Origin: Synergistaceae bacterium
GTDB lineage: Bacteria; Synergistota; Synergistia; Synergistales; Aminobacteriaceae
Assembly (NCBI GenBank): GCA_017439345.1
Contig: JAFSJJ010000042.1
Span: 45,119-109,118, forward strand
Length of the DNA: 64,000 bases
Direction: 5' to 3'
A program made the position numbers and the translations under genes. Of the stretch, positions 19,413-28,209 are shown piece by piece. Each line of letters opens with the position of its first letter. Position 1 is the first letter of the stretch. The notes below the pieces were generated by a model that was not told where the DNA came from, did no database searches, and was given only the letters and a program-made list of their open reading frames with translations.

Positions 19413-19686
19413 TTTGAAGTTTCTTTCTTTCTTTCTCTCTCATTGCACACTCGAGCATTAATTCTTCGTCCGTCTTATCGCTCAAAAGGGCTTCGTGCAT
19501 TTCTTTAACATCATAGAACGGGCCGATTAAATTTCTGCCGTGAATAGCGTCATCGATTGCCTGCTTAGTCTCTTCATTAGGTTCAAGAATATCCTCGACG
19601 GCAATTAAAGCGTCCCACACTTTGTCTTCCGAAAGATTATCAACGATCTGTCTCAAAGTCTCACGCGGTGTAAGTTCAACATGCAT
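19396..19686 (-). CDS. RelB/DinJ-like antitoxin
   Basis: This 96-residue acidic protein has the C-terminal antitoxin signature ETKQAIDDAIHGRNLIGPFY followed by MHEALLSD, which in RelB/DinJ proteins wraps the toxin. The N-terminal half (TPRETLRQIVDNLSEDKVWD) is helical rather than an obvious ribbon-helix-helix, so DNA binding is uncertain. Its start follows GGAGG. The partner toxin downstream is broken, which would leave an orphan antitoxin. Confidence 0.72.
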   Translation of the reverse strand: MHVELTPRETLRQIVDNLSEDKVWDALIAVEDILEPNEETKQAIDDAIHGRNLIGPFYDVKEMHEALLSDKTDEELMLECAMREKERKKLQNGLRS

Positions 19687-19722
19687 AATAAAAATTACCT
19701 CCTGAATGAATTATAAAAATTT

Positions 19723-19754
19723 ACCCCCCGAATTATATTACACTCAGGGGGCAT
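19723..19754 (-). terminator. Intrinsic terminator downstream of glgB
   Basis: On the minus strand GCCCCCTGA pairs with TCGGGGGG across a 12-base AT-rich loop, followed by TAAATTTTTAT. It separates glgB from the antitoxin gene. Confidence 0.75.
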
Positions 19755-19770
19755 GAAAGAAATTAATTAA

Positions 19771-21714
19771 TTACTTGCTGGTATTCTGTTCGTCCTTCAT
19801 GTCAAAGTGGAACATTACTATTCCGCACGGTGGGAGAGTGAGATTTAACGAGTAGGGCATATTGTGGCTCTCTATGATGTCCGACTCCATGCCTCCGCAG
19901 TTGCCTATACCGCCTCCGCCGTACTTCTCTGCGTCAGAGTTCAATATCTCATGCCAGAAGCCTGCTCTGGGAACGCCGACACGATAACCATAACGAGGGA
20001 CAGGAGTGAAATTCGCAGCACATAATATATACTCATCATCGCTCTTGCCTTTACGAAGCCAGACAATAACGCTCTGGTGCCAGTCCGAGCAGTCAATCCA
20101 TCTGAAGCCTTCCTGACTGAAATCTAATTCATGAAGGGGCTTGTATTTCTTGAGTGCAGTGTTTAAATCTCTGACCCAGTCTTGAATGCCTCTGAATTCG
20201 GGTTTCTGGAGCAAGTGCCATTCTAAGGCCGAGTCGTGATTCCATTCGAGACCTTGAGCGAACTCACTGCCCATGAATAATAACTTCTTGCCGGGATGAG
20301 CCCACATATAGCCGTAAAGTAATCTCAAGTTAGCGCGTTTCTGCCACCAGTCGCCGGACATCTTGTTAATCAGCGAGCCTTTGCCGTGAACGACCTCATC
20401 ATGACTCAACGGGAGCATGAAATTTTCACTGAAAGCATACCAGATCGAGAACGTTAATTGATTCTGATGCCAGCTGCGGTAAACAGGATCAAGGCTCATA
20501 TATTCTAACGTGTCGTGCATCCAGCCCATGTTCCATTTCATGCCGAAGCCCAAGCCTCCCAAGAATACAGGACGAGTTACCATAGGCCAGTCAGTGCTTT
20601 CTTCTGCTATAGTCTGGATAGTCTGGAATCTCCCGAATAATTCAGAGTTCATGTCGCGTAAGAGTGATATTGCTTCGAGATTTTCGCGGCCGCCGTAAAT
20701 ATTGGGAATCCATTCGCCCTGTTTACGTGAATAATCAAGATAGAGCATTGATGCAACAGCGTCGATTCTTAATCCGTCAGCGTGATATTTGTCGATCCAG
20801 AATGCAGCACTTGATATTAAATAGCTTCGAACTTCATTGCGTCCGTAGTTAAAGATATAGCTTCCCCAGTCAGGATGATAGCCTTTTCTCGGGTCTTCGT
20901 GTTCGTATAAAGCCGTGCCGTCATAGCGTGCGAGTCCGAAATCATCAGTCGGGAAATGACTCGGGACGAAATCAAGAATTACTGCAATATTTTTCTTGTG
21001 AAGTTCGTCAACGAGACTCATGAAGTCTTCAGGAGTTCCGTATCTGCATGTCGGTGCGAAATAACCCAAAGTCTGATAACCCCATGAGCCATAGAAAGGA
21101 TGTTCCATTACTGGTAAGAACTCTACAGCGTTGAAGCCCATATCTTCGCAGTAGCCGGGCAGCTCTTCGGCCATCTCTTTATATGACAGCGAGAGTCCAT
21201 CGTCCCAGTGTCTACGCCATGAGCCTAAGTGAACTTCATAGACGCTCAAAGGTGCAGAGAGATTCATTTTTTCGCCCCTGTGAGCAAGCCATTCTGAGTC
21301 GCCCCATTCGTATTCGCTCCAGTGAGTTATTGATGACGTTCTCGGGGGAAGCTCGAAGACTCTCGTGAATGGATCCATTTTCTCTTTGATTTCGCCGTGA
21401 GAATTCTTGATACAGAACTTGTATAACTCCCACTTGCCTAAATCAGGAATAAAGCCCTCCCAGATTCCTGAACCGTCCCAGCGCGCTGCTAATGGGTGAG
21501 ACTCCGTGTTCCAGCCGTTGAAGTTTCCTACTACGCTGACTGACTGCGCATTAGGTGCCCATACACTGAAAGCTATTCCGTGAGAGCCGTCTGATTCGTC
21601 TACGAAATGCTGAGCTCCCATCTTGTCATAAAGGCTGTAGTGAGTTCCCTGCTTGAACAAGAATATGTCATAATCAGTTAATGATGATACACCGTGTCTG
21701 ACATTGCCTGCCAT
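19771..21714 (-). CDS. glgB: 1,4-alpha-glucan (glycogen) branching enzyme
   Basis: The 647-residue GH13 enzyme forms alpha-1,6 branches in glycogen. It has an N-terminal CBM48-type domain (~25-130, FSVWAPNAQSVSVVGNFNGW) and the catalytic barrel. Active-site segments are VILDFVPSHFP, DGLRIDAVASMLYLDY (nucleophile Asp), IQTIAEESTDWP (acid/base Glu) and LPLSHDEVVHGKGSL. A C-terminal beta-domain ends the protein. Start follows AAGGAGG. No other glg genes are adjacent, so it is a single-gene unit. Confidence 0.95.
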   Translation of the reverse strand: MAGNVRHGVSSLTDYDIFLFKQGTHYSLYDKMGAQHFVDESDGSHGIAFSVWAPNAQSVSVVGNFNGWNTESHPLAARWDGSGIWEGFIPDLGKWELYKFCIKNSHGEIKEKMDPFTRVFELPPRTSSITHWSEYEWGDSEWLAHRGEKMNLSAPLSVYEVHLGSWRRHWDDGLSLSYKEMAEELPGYCEDMGFNAVEFLPVMEHPFYGSWGYQTLGYFAPTCRYGTPEDFMSLVDELHKKNIAVILDFVPSHFPTDDFGLARYDGTALYEHEDPRKGYHPDWGSYIFNYGRNEVRSYLISSAAFWIDKYHADGLRIDAVASMLYLDYSRKQGEWIPNIYGGRENLEAISLLRDMNSELFGRFQTIQTIAEESTDWPMVTRPVFLGGLGFGMKWNMGWMHDTLEYMSLDPVYRSWHQNQLTFSIWYAFSENFMLPLSHDEVVHGKGSLINKMSGDWWQKRANLRLLYGYMWAHPGKKLLFMGSEFAQGLEWNHDSALEWHLLQKPEFRGIQDWVRDLNTALKKYKPLHELDFSQEGFRWIDCSDWHQSVIVWLRKGKSDDEYILCAANFTPVPRYGYRVGVPRAGFWHEILNSDAEKYGGGGIGNCGGMESDIIESHNMPYSLNLTLPPCGIVMFHFDMKDEQNTSK

Positions 21715-21783
21715 GTATATATTGCCTCCTTATTGAATTTGCGAGTGAAATTAATTGCGAATATTTTATGTGATTTGAGGCTG

Positions 21784-22869
21784 TTATTGCAACTTTTTCA
21801 TAAGCTCATCGCAGACAATCTGAATGCCTTTCCATGTCCAATGGGTATCTCCTGCCCAGTATAAATCTTTTTCACCCTGTTCAAGTCTTTCACGCAAAAT
21901 TTTCTTTGTGTTAATGAACATGTAATTTTTATCCGGCTGTTTCTGAATCTCATCGAATAAAATATTCTCAGGTCTGCCCCTTTTGTTAATTACGTATGGA
22001 TAATATAAATCATATTTATCTACACATCCCATGAAGATTAATTTAATATTCCTATTCCTGTCTTGAAGAAGCTTTGATGCATTGTTCAAGTTTTTATTTA
22101 TCATTGCAGGATTTATCCGGCGGCCGATGTAATTAAGATCTTGATGATAAAACAATAATAAATTTTCCTGTCCTGTATTAGAGAATAAATTTTTATCAAG
22201 TTCAGCAATATACGAATCTCCTAACTTGTCAAAGCCGAACATGAGGCGCATAAGTCTGTAATATACGAACTTCATATTAATATTAGCAATAACAGAGGGC
22301 AGGAGTCCTGAAGATATTTTTTTTCTGATAATGCTGGCAGTTTGCTTCTTTAATGAAATTTTTGCAAGTTCTGCTTCAACAAGGCTCTTTTTCGGAAACT
22401 CAATTTCCTTATTACCGAGACGAGTTTGAATAGACCGTCCTACAGATTCAATTATTACGGCTCTAGGATTAATTTCATCAAGCAGACCTGATTGAACAAG
22501 AATATATAAATCAAGCAAGCAGTTATTCTTAAAGCGCAGATTCAAGACTCTGAGATTATATCTGTCTTCAAGATAGTCCTGATAATAACATATAGATGAA
22601 CCTATGCCGTTTGAAAACGAGTCGCCGATTGTAATAATGTCAAAAGATTGTTTCAATCCATTTTGTTGAAGATATTCTCTAAGTTCTGTATGATGCTTTA
22701 AGTACTTCATGTCAGGCAGCATATCTTGAGTCCTGATAAAACTTCCCAGTCTGTTTAAGTCTCCCTGAGCAAAAGATATCTTCGTATAACCGTGCCACAA
22801 CGCCAAATTTGCAAGCATGAACGCTGATAATATAATCACTATGCAATAAAAATATTTTCGTGAAGTCAT
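21784..22869 (-). CDS. AlgJ/AlgX-like SGNH-fold protein, partner of an MBOAT acyltransferase
   Basis: A 361-residue protein with one N-terminal membrane helix (YCIVIILSAFMLANLALW). It has a GDSL-like nucleophile block, IITIGDSFSNGIG (~residues 80-92), and a C-terminal DTHWTWKGI, the Asp/His pair typical of AlgJ/AlgX/DltD-like O-acyl transfer proteins. It lies 16 bases downstream of the MBOAT gene. Such pairs move an acyl group, usually acetyl, across the inner membrane and attach it to an exopolysaccharide, peptidoglycan or teichoic acid. The acceptor here is unknown. Alginate genes are absent, so alginate itself is unlikely. Confidence 0.78.
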   Translation of the reverse strand: MTSRKYFYCIVIILSAFMLANLALWHGYTKISFAQGDLNRLGSFIRTQDMLPDMKYLKHHTELREYLQQNGLKQSFDIITIGDSFSNGIGSSICYYQDYLEDRYNLRVLNLRFKNNCLLDLYILVQSGLLDEINPRAVIIESVGRSIQTRLGNKEIEFPKKSLVEAELAKISLKKQTASIIRKKISSGLLPSVIANINMKFVYYRLMRLMFGFDKLGDSYIAELDKNLFSNTGQENLLLFYHQDLNYIGRRINPAMINKNLNNASKLLQDRNRNIKLIFMGCVDKYDLYYPYVINKRGRPENILFDEIQKQPDKNYMFINTKKILRERLEQGEKDLYWAGDTHWTWKGIQIVCDELMKKLQ

Positions 22870-22885
22870 AATTTCACCCCTAATA

Positions 22886-24244
22886 TTAAAACTGGAAATA
22901 AAGAAAGTCCGTTACCCCTGAAAAATGCATGAACGAAGCAAGAGCAGCCGCAAGCGTTATAACTAACCAGAATATATTTGCCTTGAATTTATTCATAATA
23001 TAATTCGTGTTCGGACATAAGAGAACTACAGGCACTAACACAGCGAGCAGTTTCTTATCTCCTCCAAGTTCGCCGAATGTTACTCCGTAAGACTCAAGAA
23101 AGCCTAAATATTTTGCAAGACTCACAGGCAGGGTAATATCATTCAAGTCAGTCATAGCAAAGAACATCTTCAAAGCCTCATCGAGGCTCCCGGCTCTGAA
23201 TATAATCCAGCAGAATATTACGCATATAAACGTTAAAGGCCATGAAATAACGGCAGGCAGCTTGATATTAAGCCTTCTCCATTGATGATTAACCGCTAAA
23301 AGAATTCCATGAACGGCTCCCCATAAAATAAAAGTGAGTCCCATTCCGTGCCATATTCCAGTAAATAACATTGCGAGAATTACGTTGCGTATCTTCTTGA
23401 GTTCACCTTCACGGCTGCCGCCTAACGGGATATAAATATAATCTCGAATCCATTTGCCTAACGAGATGTGCCAGCGTCTCCAGAAATCTATAATGCTCGT
23501 TGATTTATACGGCGAGTCGAAATTCACAGGCAGATTTATATTTAACATAAGGCCAAGTGCTAAAGCCATATCAGAATAACCTGAGAAATCAAAATATAAC
23601 TGGAACGAGTAGCTTAATGCAGCTGTCCACGCTTCGATAAAAGACAGTGCTTCAGGCTCGGCAAACATGTCTTTAACGAAATGTGCAAGGTAATCTGCGA
23701 TATAAACTTTCTTGAACAGTCCCAGAAAGAACAGCGTCAATCCTTTTGCAAGATTATTATAATCAGGCTTGAATATATTTGCTAACTGAGGCTTGATGTC
23801 TCTATAATTCGTTATCGGCCCTGAGGTTATGCACGGGAAAAGGGTAACGTAATTTGCGTATTCAAGAAGTAATGAGCTTTGATTATTTGCGTCCCTGTAG
23901 ACTTCGATTAAGTAAGCACTCTGAGTGAACGTGTAAAAAGATATTCCCAGCGGCAAAATATTAACGGACTTGAACAAGAATAACACTGCAAAATTAAATA
24001 TTATTCCGGATATTAGCAAAATTTTTCGCGGTGAAGCTGCAATCCTGACTGCAATAAAATAATTCACGATTACAGAGCATATTAACAACGGCAGAAAATA
24101 TAAATCAAGTGATCCGTAAAATATTAACGAACACACAAGCAGATATAATAACGCAAAAGTTTTATTTAGCTTCGAGACGTAAAAGAATCCTGCAAGTGTA
24201 ACAGGCAAGAATATAAATATAAATTCGTACGAGTTGAAGAGCAT
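22886..24244 (-). CDS. MBOAT-family O-acyltransferase (AlgI-like)
   Basis: The 452-residue integral membrane protein starts MLFNSYEFIFIFLPV, the usual beginning of AlgI/PatA-type MBOAT proteins. It includes YFDFSGYSDMALALGLML, the FDSPYKSTSIIDFWRRWHIS block and the MBOAT His in MLFTGIWHGMGLTFILWG. About ten to twelve hydrophobic helices are seen. It likely loads the acyl group for the AlgJ-like partner. The probable promoter overlaps a 7-bp tandem repeat about 100 bases upstream, a possible site of variable expression. Start follows AGGAG. Confidence 0.9.
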   Translation of the reverse strand: MLFNSYEFIFIFLPVTLAGFFYVSKLNKTFALLYLLVCSLIFYGSLDLYFLPLLICSVIVNYFIAVRIAASPRKILLISGIIFNFAVLFLFKSVNILPLGISFYTFTQSAYLIEVYRDANNQSSLLLEYANYVTLFPCITSGPITNYRDIKPQLANIFKPDYNNLAKGLTLFFLGLFKKVYIADYLAHFVKDMFAEPEALSFIEAWTAALSYSFQLYFDFSGYSDMALALGLMLNINLPVNFDSPYKSTSIIDFWRRWHISLGKWIRDYIYIPLGGSREGELKKIRNVILAMLFTGIWHGMGLTFILWGAVHGILLAVNHQWRRLNIKLPAVISWPLTFICVIFCWIIFRAGSLDEALKMFFAMTDLNDITLPVSLAKYLGFLESYGVTFGELGGDKKLLAVLVPVVLLCPNTNYIMNKFKANIFWLVITLAAALASFMHFSGVTDFLYFQF

Positions 24245-24333
24245 TATAATAACTCCTCCCCGTATTGAACTTGAGAAAATGAATGACGTAAAACAAAGTT
24301 GAATGATACTGCGAATGTTAAAAATGTTAGAAG

Positions 24334-24363
24334 AGTATAATTAAGGCAACGAGCAACGAGCAA
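24334..24363 (-). promoter_or_regulatory. Candidate promoter of the MBOAT/AlgJ-like operon, -35 inside a tandem repeat
   Basis: On the minus strand TATACT (24339-24334) lies 18 bases downstream of TTGCTC (24363-24358). That -35 hexamer is part of the 7-bp repeat, so each repeat unit carries another TTGCTC. Start of transcription would be near 24327. Confidence 0.5.
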
Positions 24364-24377
24364 CGAGCAACGAGCAA
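24346..24377. repeat. 7-bp tandem repeat (GCAACGA), about 4.6 copies
   Basis: Four perfect units run 24346-24373, with a partial GCAA after them. The tract lies in the divergent intergenic region between the MBOAT gene (minus) and the TPR gene (plus), 102 bases upstream of the MBOAT start. Perfect short repeats of this kind change length by slipped-strand mispairing. Confidence 0.92.
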
Positions 24378-24410
24378 TTGTACAGGTTCATAATCATTGT
24401 GTCAAGCTCC

Positions 24411-24440
24411 TTTACAAGTATTTTTTGATACGCCTATAAT
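24411..24440 (+). promoter_or_regulatory. Sigma-70-type promoter of the TPR/ParA pair
   Basis: TTTACA (24411-24416), 18-base spacer, TATAAT (24435-24440). Transcription would start near 24447 and leave a ~95-base leader before ATG 24541. Confidence 0.65.
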
Positions 24441-24540
24441 ACTATCATGAACAACAAATTTTATCTCATTACGGGTATAATTTATTTAAAATCATGCTTT
24501 AAATTTTTAATTTTTTACAAGGGGAGGAATTTATTTTATT

Positions 24541-26397
24541 ATGTCAGCCCGTATAAAATTTTCACGATTAATATTATTTATTGCGATTCTCTGCTTAACG
24601 TCAACGTCATGCAGTCTTTACGCAGCCGAAATCATTGCAGAACATGACGCTCACGTAGGAGAACAAGCTGTGTTATCCGTCAATGCCTCGTCTATTCCCG
24701 CAGGAGGAAGCGTTGAATGGTCAGTCAGTCCCACGACAGGCAAGAACCCCGCAAGAATTTCACTCAGGTCAGGAGGCCGCGAACTTGCTTTCACTCCTTT
24801 AGACACACAGCCTTTGAAAGTTACAGCTTCATTCATTGACAGAAACGGAAATACAGCGCATTCTTTCGAGCAGATTATCACGCCAAAAGAATTTGACATC
24901 GCCGTAGAAGTTATTAATGACAAGCCTTTGACTATGTGGGATGCTTCAAAACGTTCAAATTATGTGCTCAAACCTGAAACTCTCATGGCAAACACTCCGA
25001 TTAAATTACGCGCCCAGTTATTGCCTGCATTCGAGGGCGAACACTCTTTCACATGGACGGCAGACGCAGCTACAGCAGTTATGAGTCAAGATAACGACGA
25101 AATATTTATCAAGAGGGGCAGTGTAGGTGAAAGCGAAGTTACTCTGACAGCATATAACGCAAACGGAATAAAGCTCGGCTCAGGTTCAGGCAGGGTTAAT
25201 ATTACTCTTCCGATTTCAGTATATGAAGAGTCATCAAGACAGCGTGAAGCGTGGAACTCATGGAAACAGGCTCAGTCTTTATGGGAGAACGAGAGCTACT
25301 CTCAAGCCGTAGAACTCGCAGCAAGAGCAGCATCACTTGCACCAAGAGACAACGAGATTTCAGAAGGAGTCAGAGCCATGAACACGAATTATGCAAGATA
25401 TTCGCGGGCTGTGAAATTACGTGAGGAAGCTGCAAATTTAACGACAGCAAATAAATTAGACGAAGCATTAAGAAATTTGAGAGCTGCTCAGGTAATATGG
25501 CCGCTTGATGAAGGCCCTCAGGAAATCAAAGAAGCTGAAGACAGAGTTAATGAATTTAGGCTCAGACAGCAGGAAGCTAACTGGCTCAGAGACACAGCAA
25601 GCGCGTATGACAACGAAAATTTATTCGAAGAAGCTCTTGATTATTACTCAAGAAGTATTGCAATTATGTCAAATGATGCAGTTGCGGACCGAATGACTAG
25701 AATTAGAAATCGACTCACTTTAATTGCAGACGCTGACAGATACGCAGGAGAAGGCAATACTTTAGAACGTGAAGGCAAACTTCAGGACGCTTTGAATCAC
25801 TACGCAGCAAGCATAATGAGCAACCCTGACGCGACTCTAAAAGCTCATATGGACGAATTACAGAACGTTATAACCAGACGTGAGAGGCAGGCCAACGCAC
25901 TATATAGAGAAGGCCAGGAACTCGAGAAGCGCAATCGTCAGGAAGCTCTGAGACGCTACACCGAGAGCGTAAATATCTGGCCGAATGACAGAGCTGCAAA
26001 GAAAATAAATGATTTACGCAACGTGAAATTAGCTCCTGATACAGTTCTTAGAGGGCCTGAAGATTTCGGAATAGGCACAAGACTCGATGCTCAGAAAATC
26101 ATTAACGAAGCTGATGAATTATACTCTCAAGGCAAACTTGACGAAGCACTAGCACTCTACAAGAAGGCAGGATCAATTGCCTCAAATCCTGATATGAGAA
26201 ACTGGCTCTCAAGATTCGAAGCCTCACTCAAAGAACGCGATGCAGTCAACGCAGCAAATAAATTAATCTACGATGCAAACGCATTGTATAAAGCAGGCAA
26301 GAAGAAAGAAGCTCTTGATTTATACAGGCAGAGTCTTAACGTTCACCCGAATCCGGAAATCGAAGCATTTTTAAGACGAGAAGGAGCTTCGAAATAA
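24541..26397 (+). CDS. Exported TPR-repeat protein
   Basis: The 618-residue protein has a signal peptide (FSRLILFIAILCLTSTSCSLYAA). Two Ig-like/beta-sandwich segments follow (~30-225, VGEQAVLSVNASSIPAGGSV; GSVGESEVTLTAYNANG). From ~235 to the end there are six or more TPR-like helical pairs (AAQVIWPLDEGPQEIKEAED, EEALDYYSRSIAIM, KLQDALNHYAASIM, KLDEALALYKKAGSI, KEALDLYRQSLNVHP). TPR arrays bind partner proteins, here in the periplasm. It lies four bases before a ParA-type ATPase, so the two are probably co-expressed. The biological role is not known. Confidence 0.8.
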   Translation: MSARIKFSRLILFIAILCLTSTSCSLYAAEIIAEHDAHVGEQAVLSVNASSIPAGGSVEWSVSPTTGKNPARISLRSGGRELAFTPLDTQPLKVTASFIDRNGNTAHSFEQIITPKEFDIAVEVINDKPLTMWDASKRSNYVLKPETLMANTPIKLRAQLLPAFEGEHSFTWTADAATAVMSQDNDEIFIKRGSVGESEVTLTAYNANGIKLGSGSGRVNITLPISVYEESSRQREAWNSWKQAQSLWENESYSQAVELAARAASLAPRDNEISEGVRAMNTNYARYSRAVKLREEAANLTTANKLDEALRNLRAAQVIWPLDEGPQEIKEAEDRVNEFRLRQQEANWLRDTASAYDNENLFEEALDYYSRSIAIMSNDAVADRMTRIRNRLTLIADADRYAGEGNTLEREGKLQDALNHYAASIMSNPDATLKAHMDELQNVITRRERQANALYREGQELEKRNRQEALRRYTESVNIWPNDRAAKKINDLRNVKLAPDTVLRGPEDFGIGTRLDAQKIINEADELYSQGKLDEALALYKKAGSIASNPDMRNWLSRFEASLKERDAVNAANKLIYDANALYKAGKKKEALDLYRQSLNVHPNPEIEAFLRREGASK

Positions 26398-26401
26398 AAT
26401 C

Positions 26402-27622
26402 ATGAAGATAATAGGCTTCTGCAACCTCAAAGGCGGAGTAGGCAAGACTACTTCATGTCAGAATATAGCCTGTGCATTTGCTCTCAAGGGTAAGAAAGTC
26501 GCAGTTATAGACATGGACCCTCAAAGCAATTTAAGCGCGGGCTTCGGCCTTATTCCCAAAGCTGATGAAGCGCAGGTATTCGATTTATTATCAGGCACTG
26601 CGGAATGGGACGAGGTCAGGAGACACAAAGAAGGCATTGACATAATTCCAGGCTCGTTGAATCTTTCTCTGGCAGAGTTAAATTCCCGCAGCCCTGTTAA
26701 TCATGATACGGCACTGAAGGACGCTTTGAGCAAAGTTGATGACTCAAGATATGATTATATTTTTCTCGACAGTCCGCCTCAGTTAGGGATATTCACTCGA
26801 AATGTATTAACGGCTTGTGAGAAAATTCTTGTTCCTATGGATGGAGGACATTACAGTTTATTAGGCTTGAAGCTGTTAAATGACTCTATTGATCTGCTTC
26901 ACGAGCATTTAAATCCAGAGCTTGAGATAACAGGCATTCTCATGACAAATTATAATTCGAGATTATATATTGCACGTCAGGTATATGCAGAAGTTCAGGC
27001 AAAATTCGGAGATAAATTGTTCGAGTCCTACATCAGCCAGAACGTGAGTCTTATCGAAGCATCAAGGGCAGGACAGTCAATATTTGCATATTCGCCTAAA
27101 TCTAAAGCAGCAGTGTTATATAAAGAAGCAGCTGAAGAGTTATTAGAACGTCTTGAACCTCACGAAGAGCCGGAGACTCAGACTCAGACTCAGACTCAGA
27201 GTCAAACTGATAACGCAGATACTTCACAAGATAATCAGGTAATCGAGATAACGACTCAGAATCAGAATCAGAATCAGACTCCGGAGCCTCCTGAACCTCC
27301 AGAGCCTGTTGAGATTATCGGTGTTGATGTTGATGTTATTGGAGGAACTGACCTCAAGCAAAGAATTATTGACATGCTCGATGACTCTCAGAAAGATACG
27401 TGGCTTGCTATGCTCGGTGCAGTAAGTGAAATAACTCAGGATGAATTAAATATAGCTGCCCTGAAAGAAGATTTTGACTCCTGCGACAAGAATAAATATG
27501 CGTTCTACGCGTTGTCTGACGAGAAAATTTTAGTCCCTGTCATGGATTCCGGAAAACTTACGGATAATATAAGGCTCGTATTGAAATGGGACGATGACGG
27601 CTCAATCAATGCTTTCATGTAA
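26402..27622 (+). CDS. ParA/Soj-family ATPase with a C-terminal extension
   Basis: The first ~255 residues form a complete ParA ATPase: deviant Walker A FCNLKGGVGKTTSCQN (~5-20), VIDMDPQSNLSAGFG and the Walker B region YDYIFLDSPPQLG. A Gln/Thr/Pro-rich linker follows (~258-300, TQTQTQTQSQT, NQNQNQ, PEPPEPPEP) and then a ~100-residue acidic C-terminal domain (DDSQKDTWLAMLGAVSEITQ) that I do not recognise. No parB or origin-type site is adjacent. The neighbour is an exported TPR protein. ParA proteins also position cell-surface and cytoplasmic machines, so a positioning role is possible. Chromosome partition by a housekeeping ParA is less likely. Confidence 0.85.
   Translation: MKIIGFCNLKGGVGKTTSCQNIACAFALKGKKVAVIDMDPQSNLSAGFGLIPKADEAQVFDLLSGTAEWDEVRRHKEGIDIIPGSLNLSLAELNSRSPVNHDTALKDALSKVDDSRYDYIFLDSPPQLGIFTRNVLTACEKILVPMDGGHYSLLGLKLLNDSIDLLHEHLNPELEITGILMTNYNSRLYIARQVYAEVQAKFGDKLFESYISQNVSLIEASRAGQSIFAYSPKSKAAVLYKEAAEELLERLEPHEEPETQTQTQTQSQTDNADTSQDNQVIEITTQNQNQNQTPEPPEPPEPVEIIGVDVDVIGGTDLKQRIIDMLDDSQKDTWLAMLGAVSEITQDELNIAALKEDFDSCDKNKYAFYALSDEKILVPVMDSGKLTDNIRLVLKWDDDGSINAFM
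27175..27198 (+). repeat. In-frame 6-bp repeat (GACTCA) x4 in the ParA linker
   Basis: Four perfect units encode alternating Thr-Gln. A second run of AATCAG units follows at about 27258-27275. Because the unit is six bases, slippage would only alter linker length and not the frame. Confidence 0.85.
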
Positions 27623-27630
27623 AGACTAAC

Positions 27631-27670
27631 GCCCCCCTTAATTAATATAATCGAGAGGGGCAAATTTTTT
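27631..27670 (+). terminator. Intrinsic terminator after the ParA gene
   Basis: GCCCCCCT (27631-27638) pairs with AGAGGGGC (27654-27661) with one mismatch, followed by AAATTTTTTATT. The convergent bioY gene ends just beyond. Confidence 0.8.
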
Positions 27671-27672
27671 AT

Positions 27673-28203
27673 TCAACGATTCCAAGTGAACTCATCAGGA
27701 AATATTTTAGAGAGTCTCTGAGCTATCAGTCCTGCAGCAAGACTCTTAACGCAGTCCCCCGGCAGAGGCATCAACACGAAATATAATAATAACGCTTTGG
27801 CCCCTAGTTCATTGCCCAGATAATATTTATACACGATGTAATAATACGGAATTCCTACAGCATAGATTACAGCCATCCCGGCAAGTGCTCCAAGAGTCCA
27901 GGTTATTAAACAAGGCTTGAAGCTCTCAGCGATATAGCCCGCAATGAATGACCCGAACACGAAGCCTATAATATATCCGAATGTAGGATTAAACACGCTG
28001 CCGGTGAAGACAGGGAGTCCTGCAAGGCCTGCGCCTATATAAACAAGAACTGAAGCAGGGCCGAACTTATGACCAAGAACAAGACCCGATAACACTACAA
28101 ATAAAGTCTGAAGCGTCAAAGGAAGCAATGGAGTCGGAATCTTTATATACGTTCCGATTGTGATTAATGCTGCAAAGAGTGCTGATAATATATAATTTTT
28201 CAT
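27673..28203 (-). CDS. bioY: BioY biotin transporter, substrate-binding (S) component
   Basis: A 176-residue hydrophobic protein with about six helices and the BioY landmarks PLTLQTLFVVLSGLVLGHKF, VLVYIGAGLAGLPVF and GSVFNPTFGYIIGFVFGSF. BioY captures biotin and works with ECF energising subunits, encoded elsewhere, or alone. It lies six bases downstream of birA, giving an operon that couples biotin uptake with its attachment and control. No biotin synthesis genes are in the window, consistent with reliance on uptake. Confidence 0.93.
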   Translation of the reverse strand: MKNYILSALFAALITIGTYIKIPTPLLPLTLQTLFVVLSGLVLGHKFGPASVLVYIGAGLAGLPVFTGSVFNPTFGYIIGFVFGSFIAGYIAESFKPCLITWTLGALAGMAVIYAVGIPYYYIVYKYYLGNELGAKALLLYFVLMPLPGDCVKSLAAGLIAQRLSKIFPDEFTWNR

Positions 28204-28209
28204 AATTAA

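Noticed and set aside
27175..27275. Phase-variable repeat in parA
   Set aside because: The units are six bases and in frame, so length changes cannot switch the gene off.
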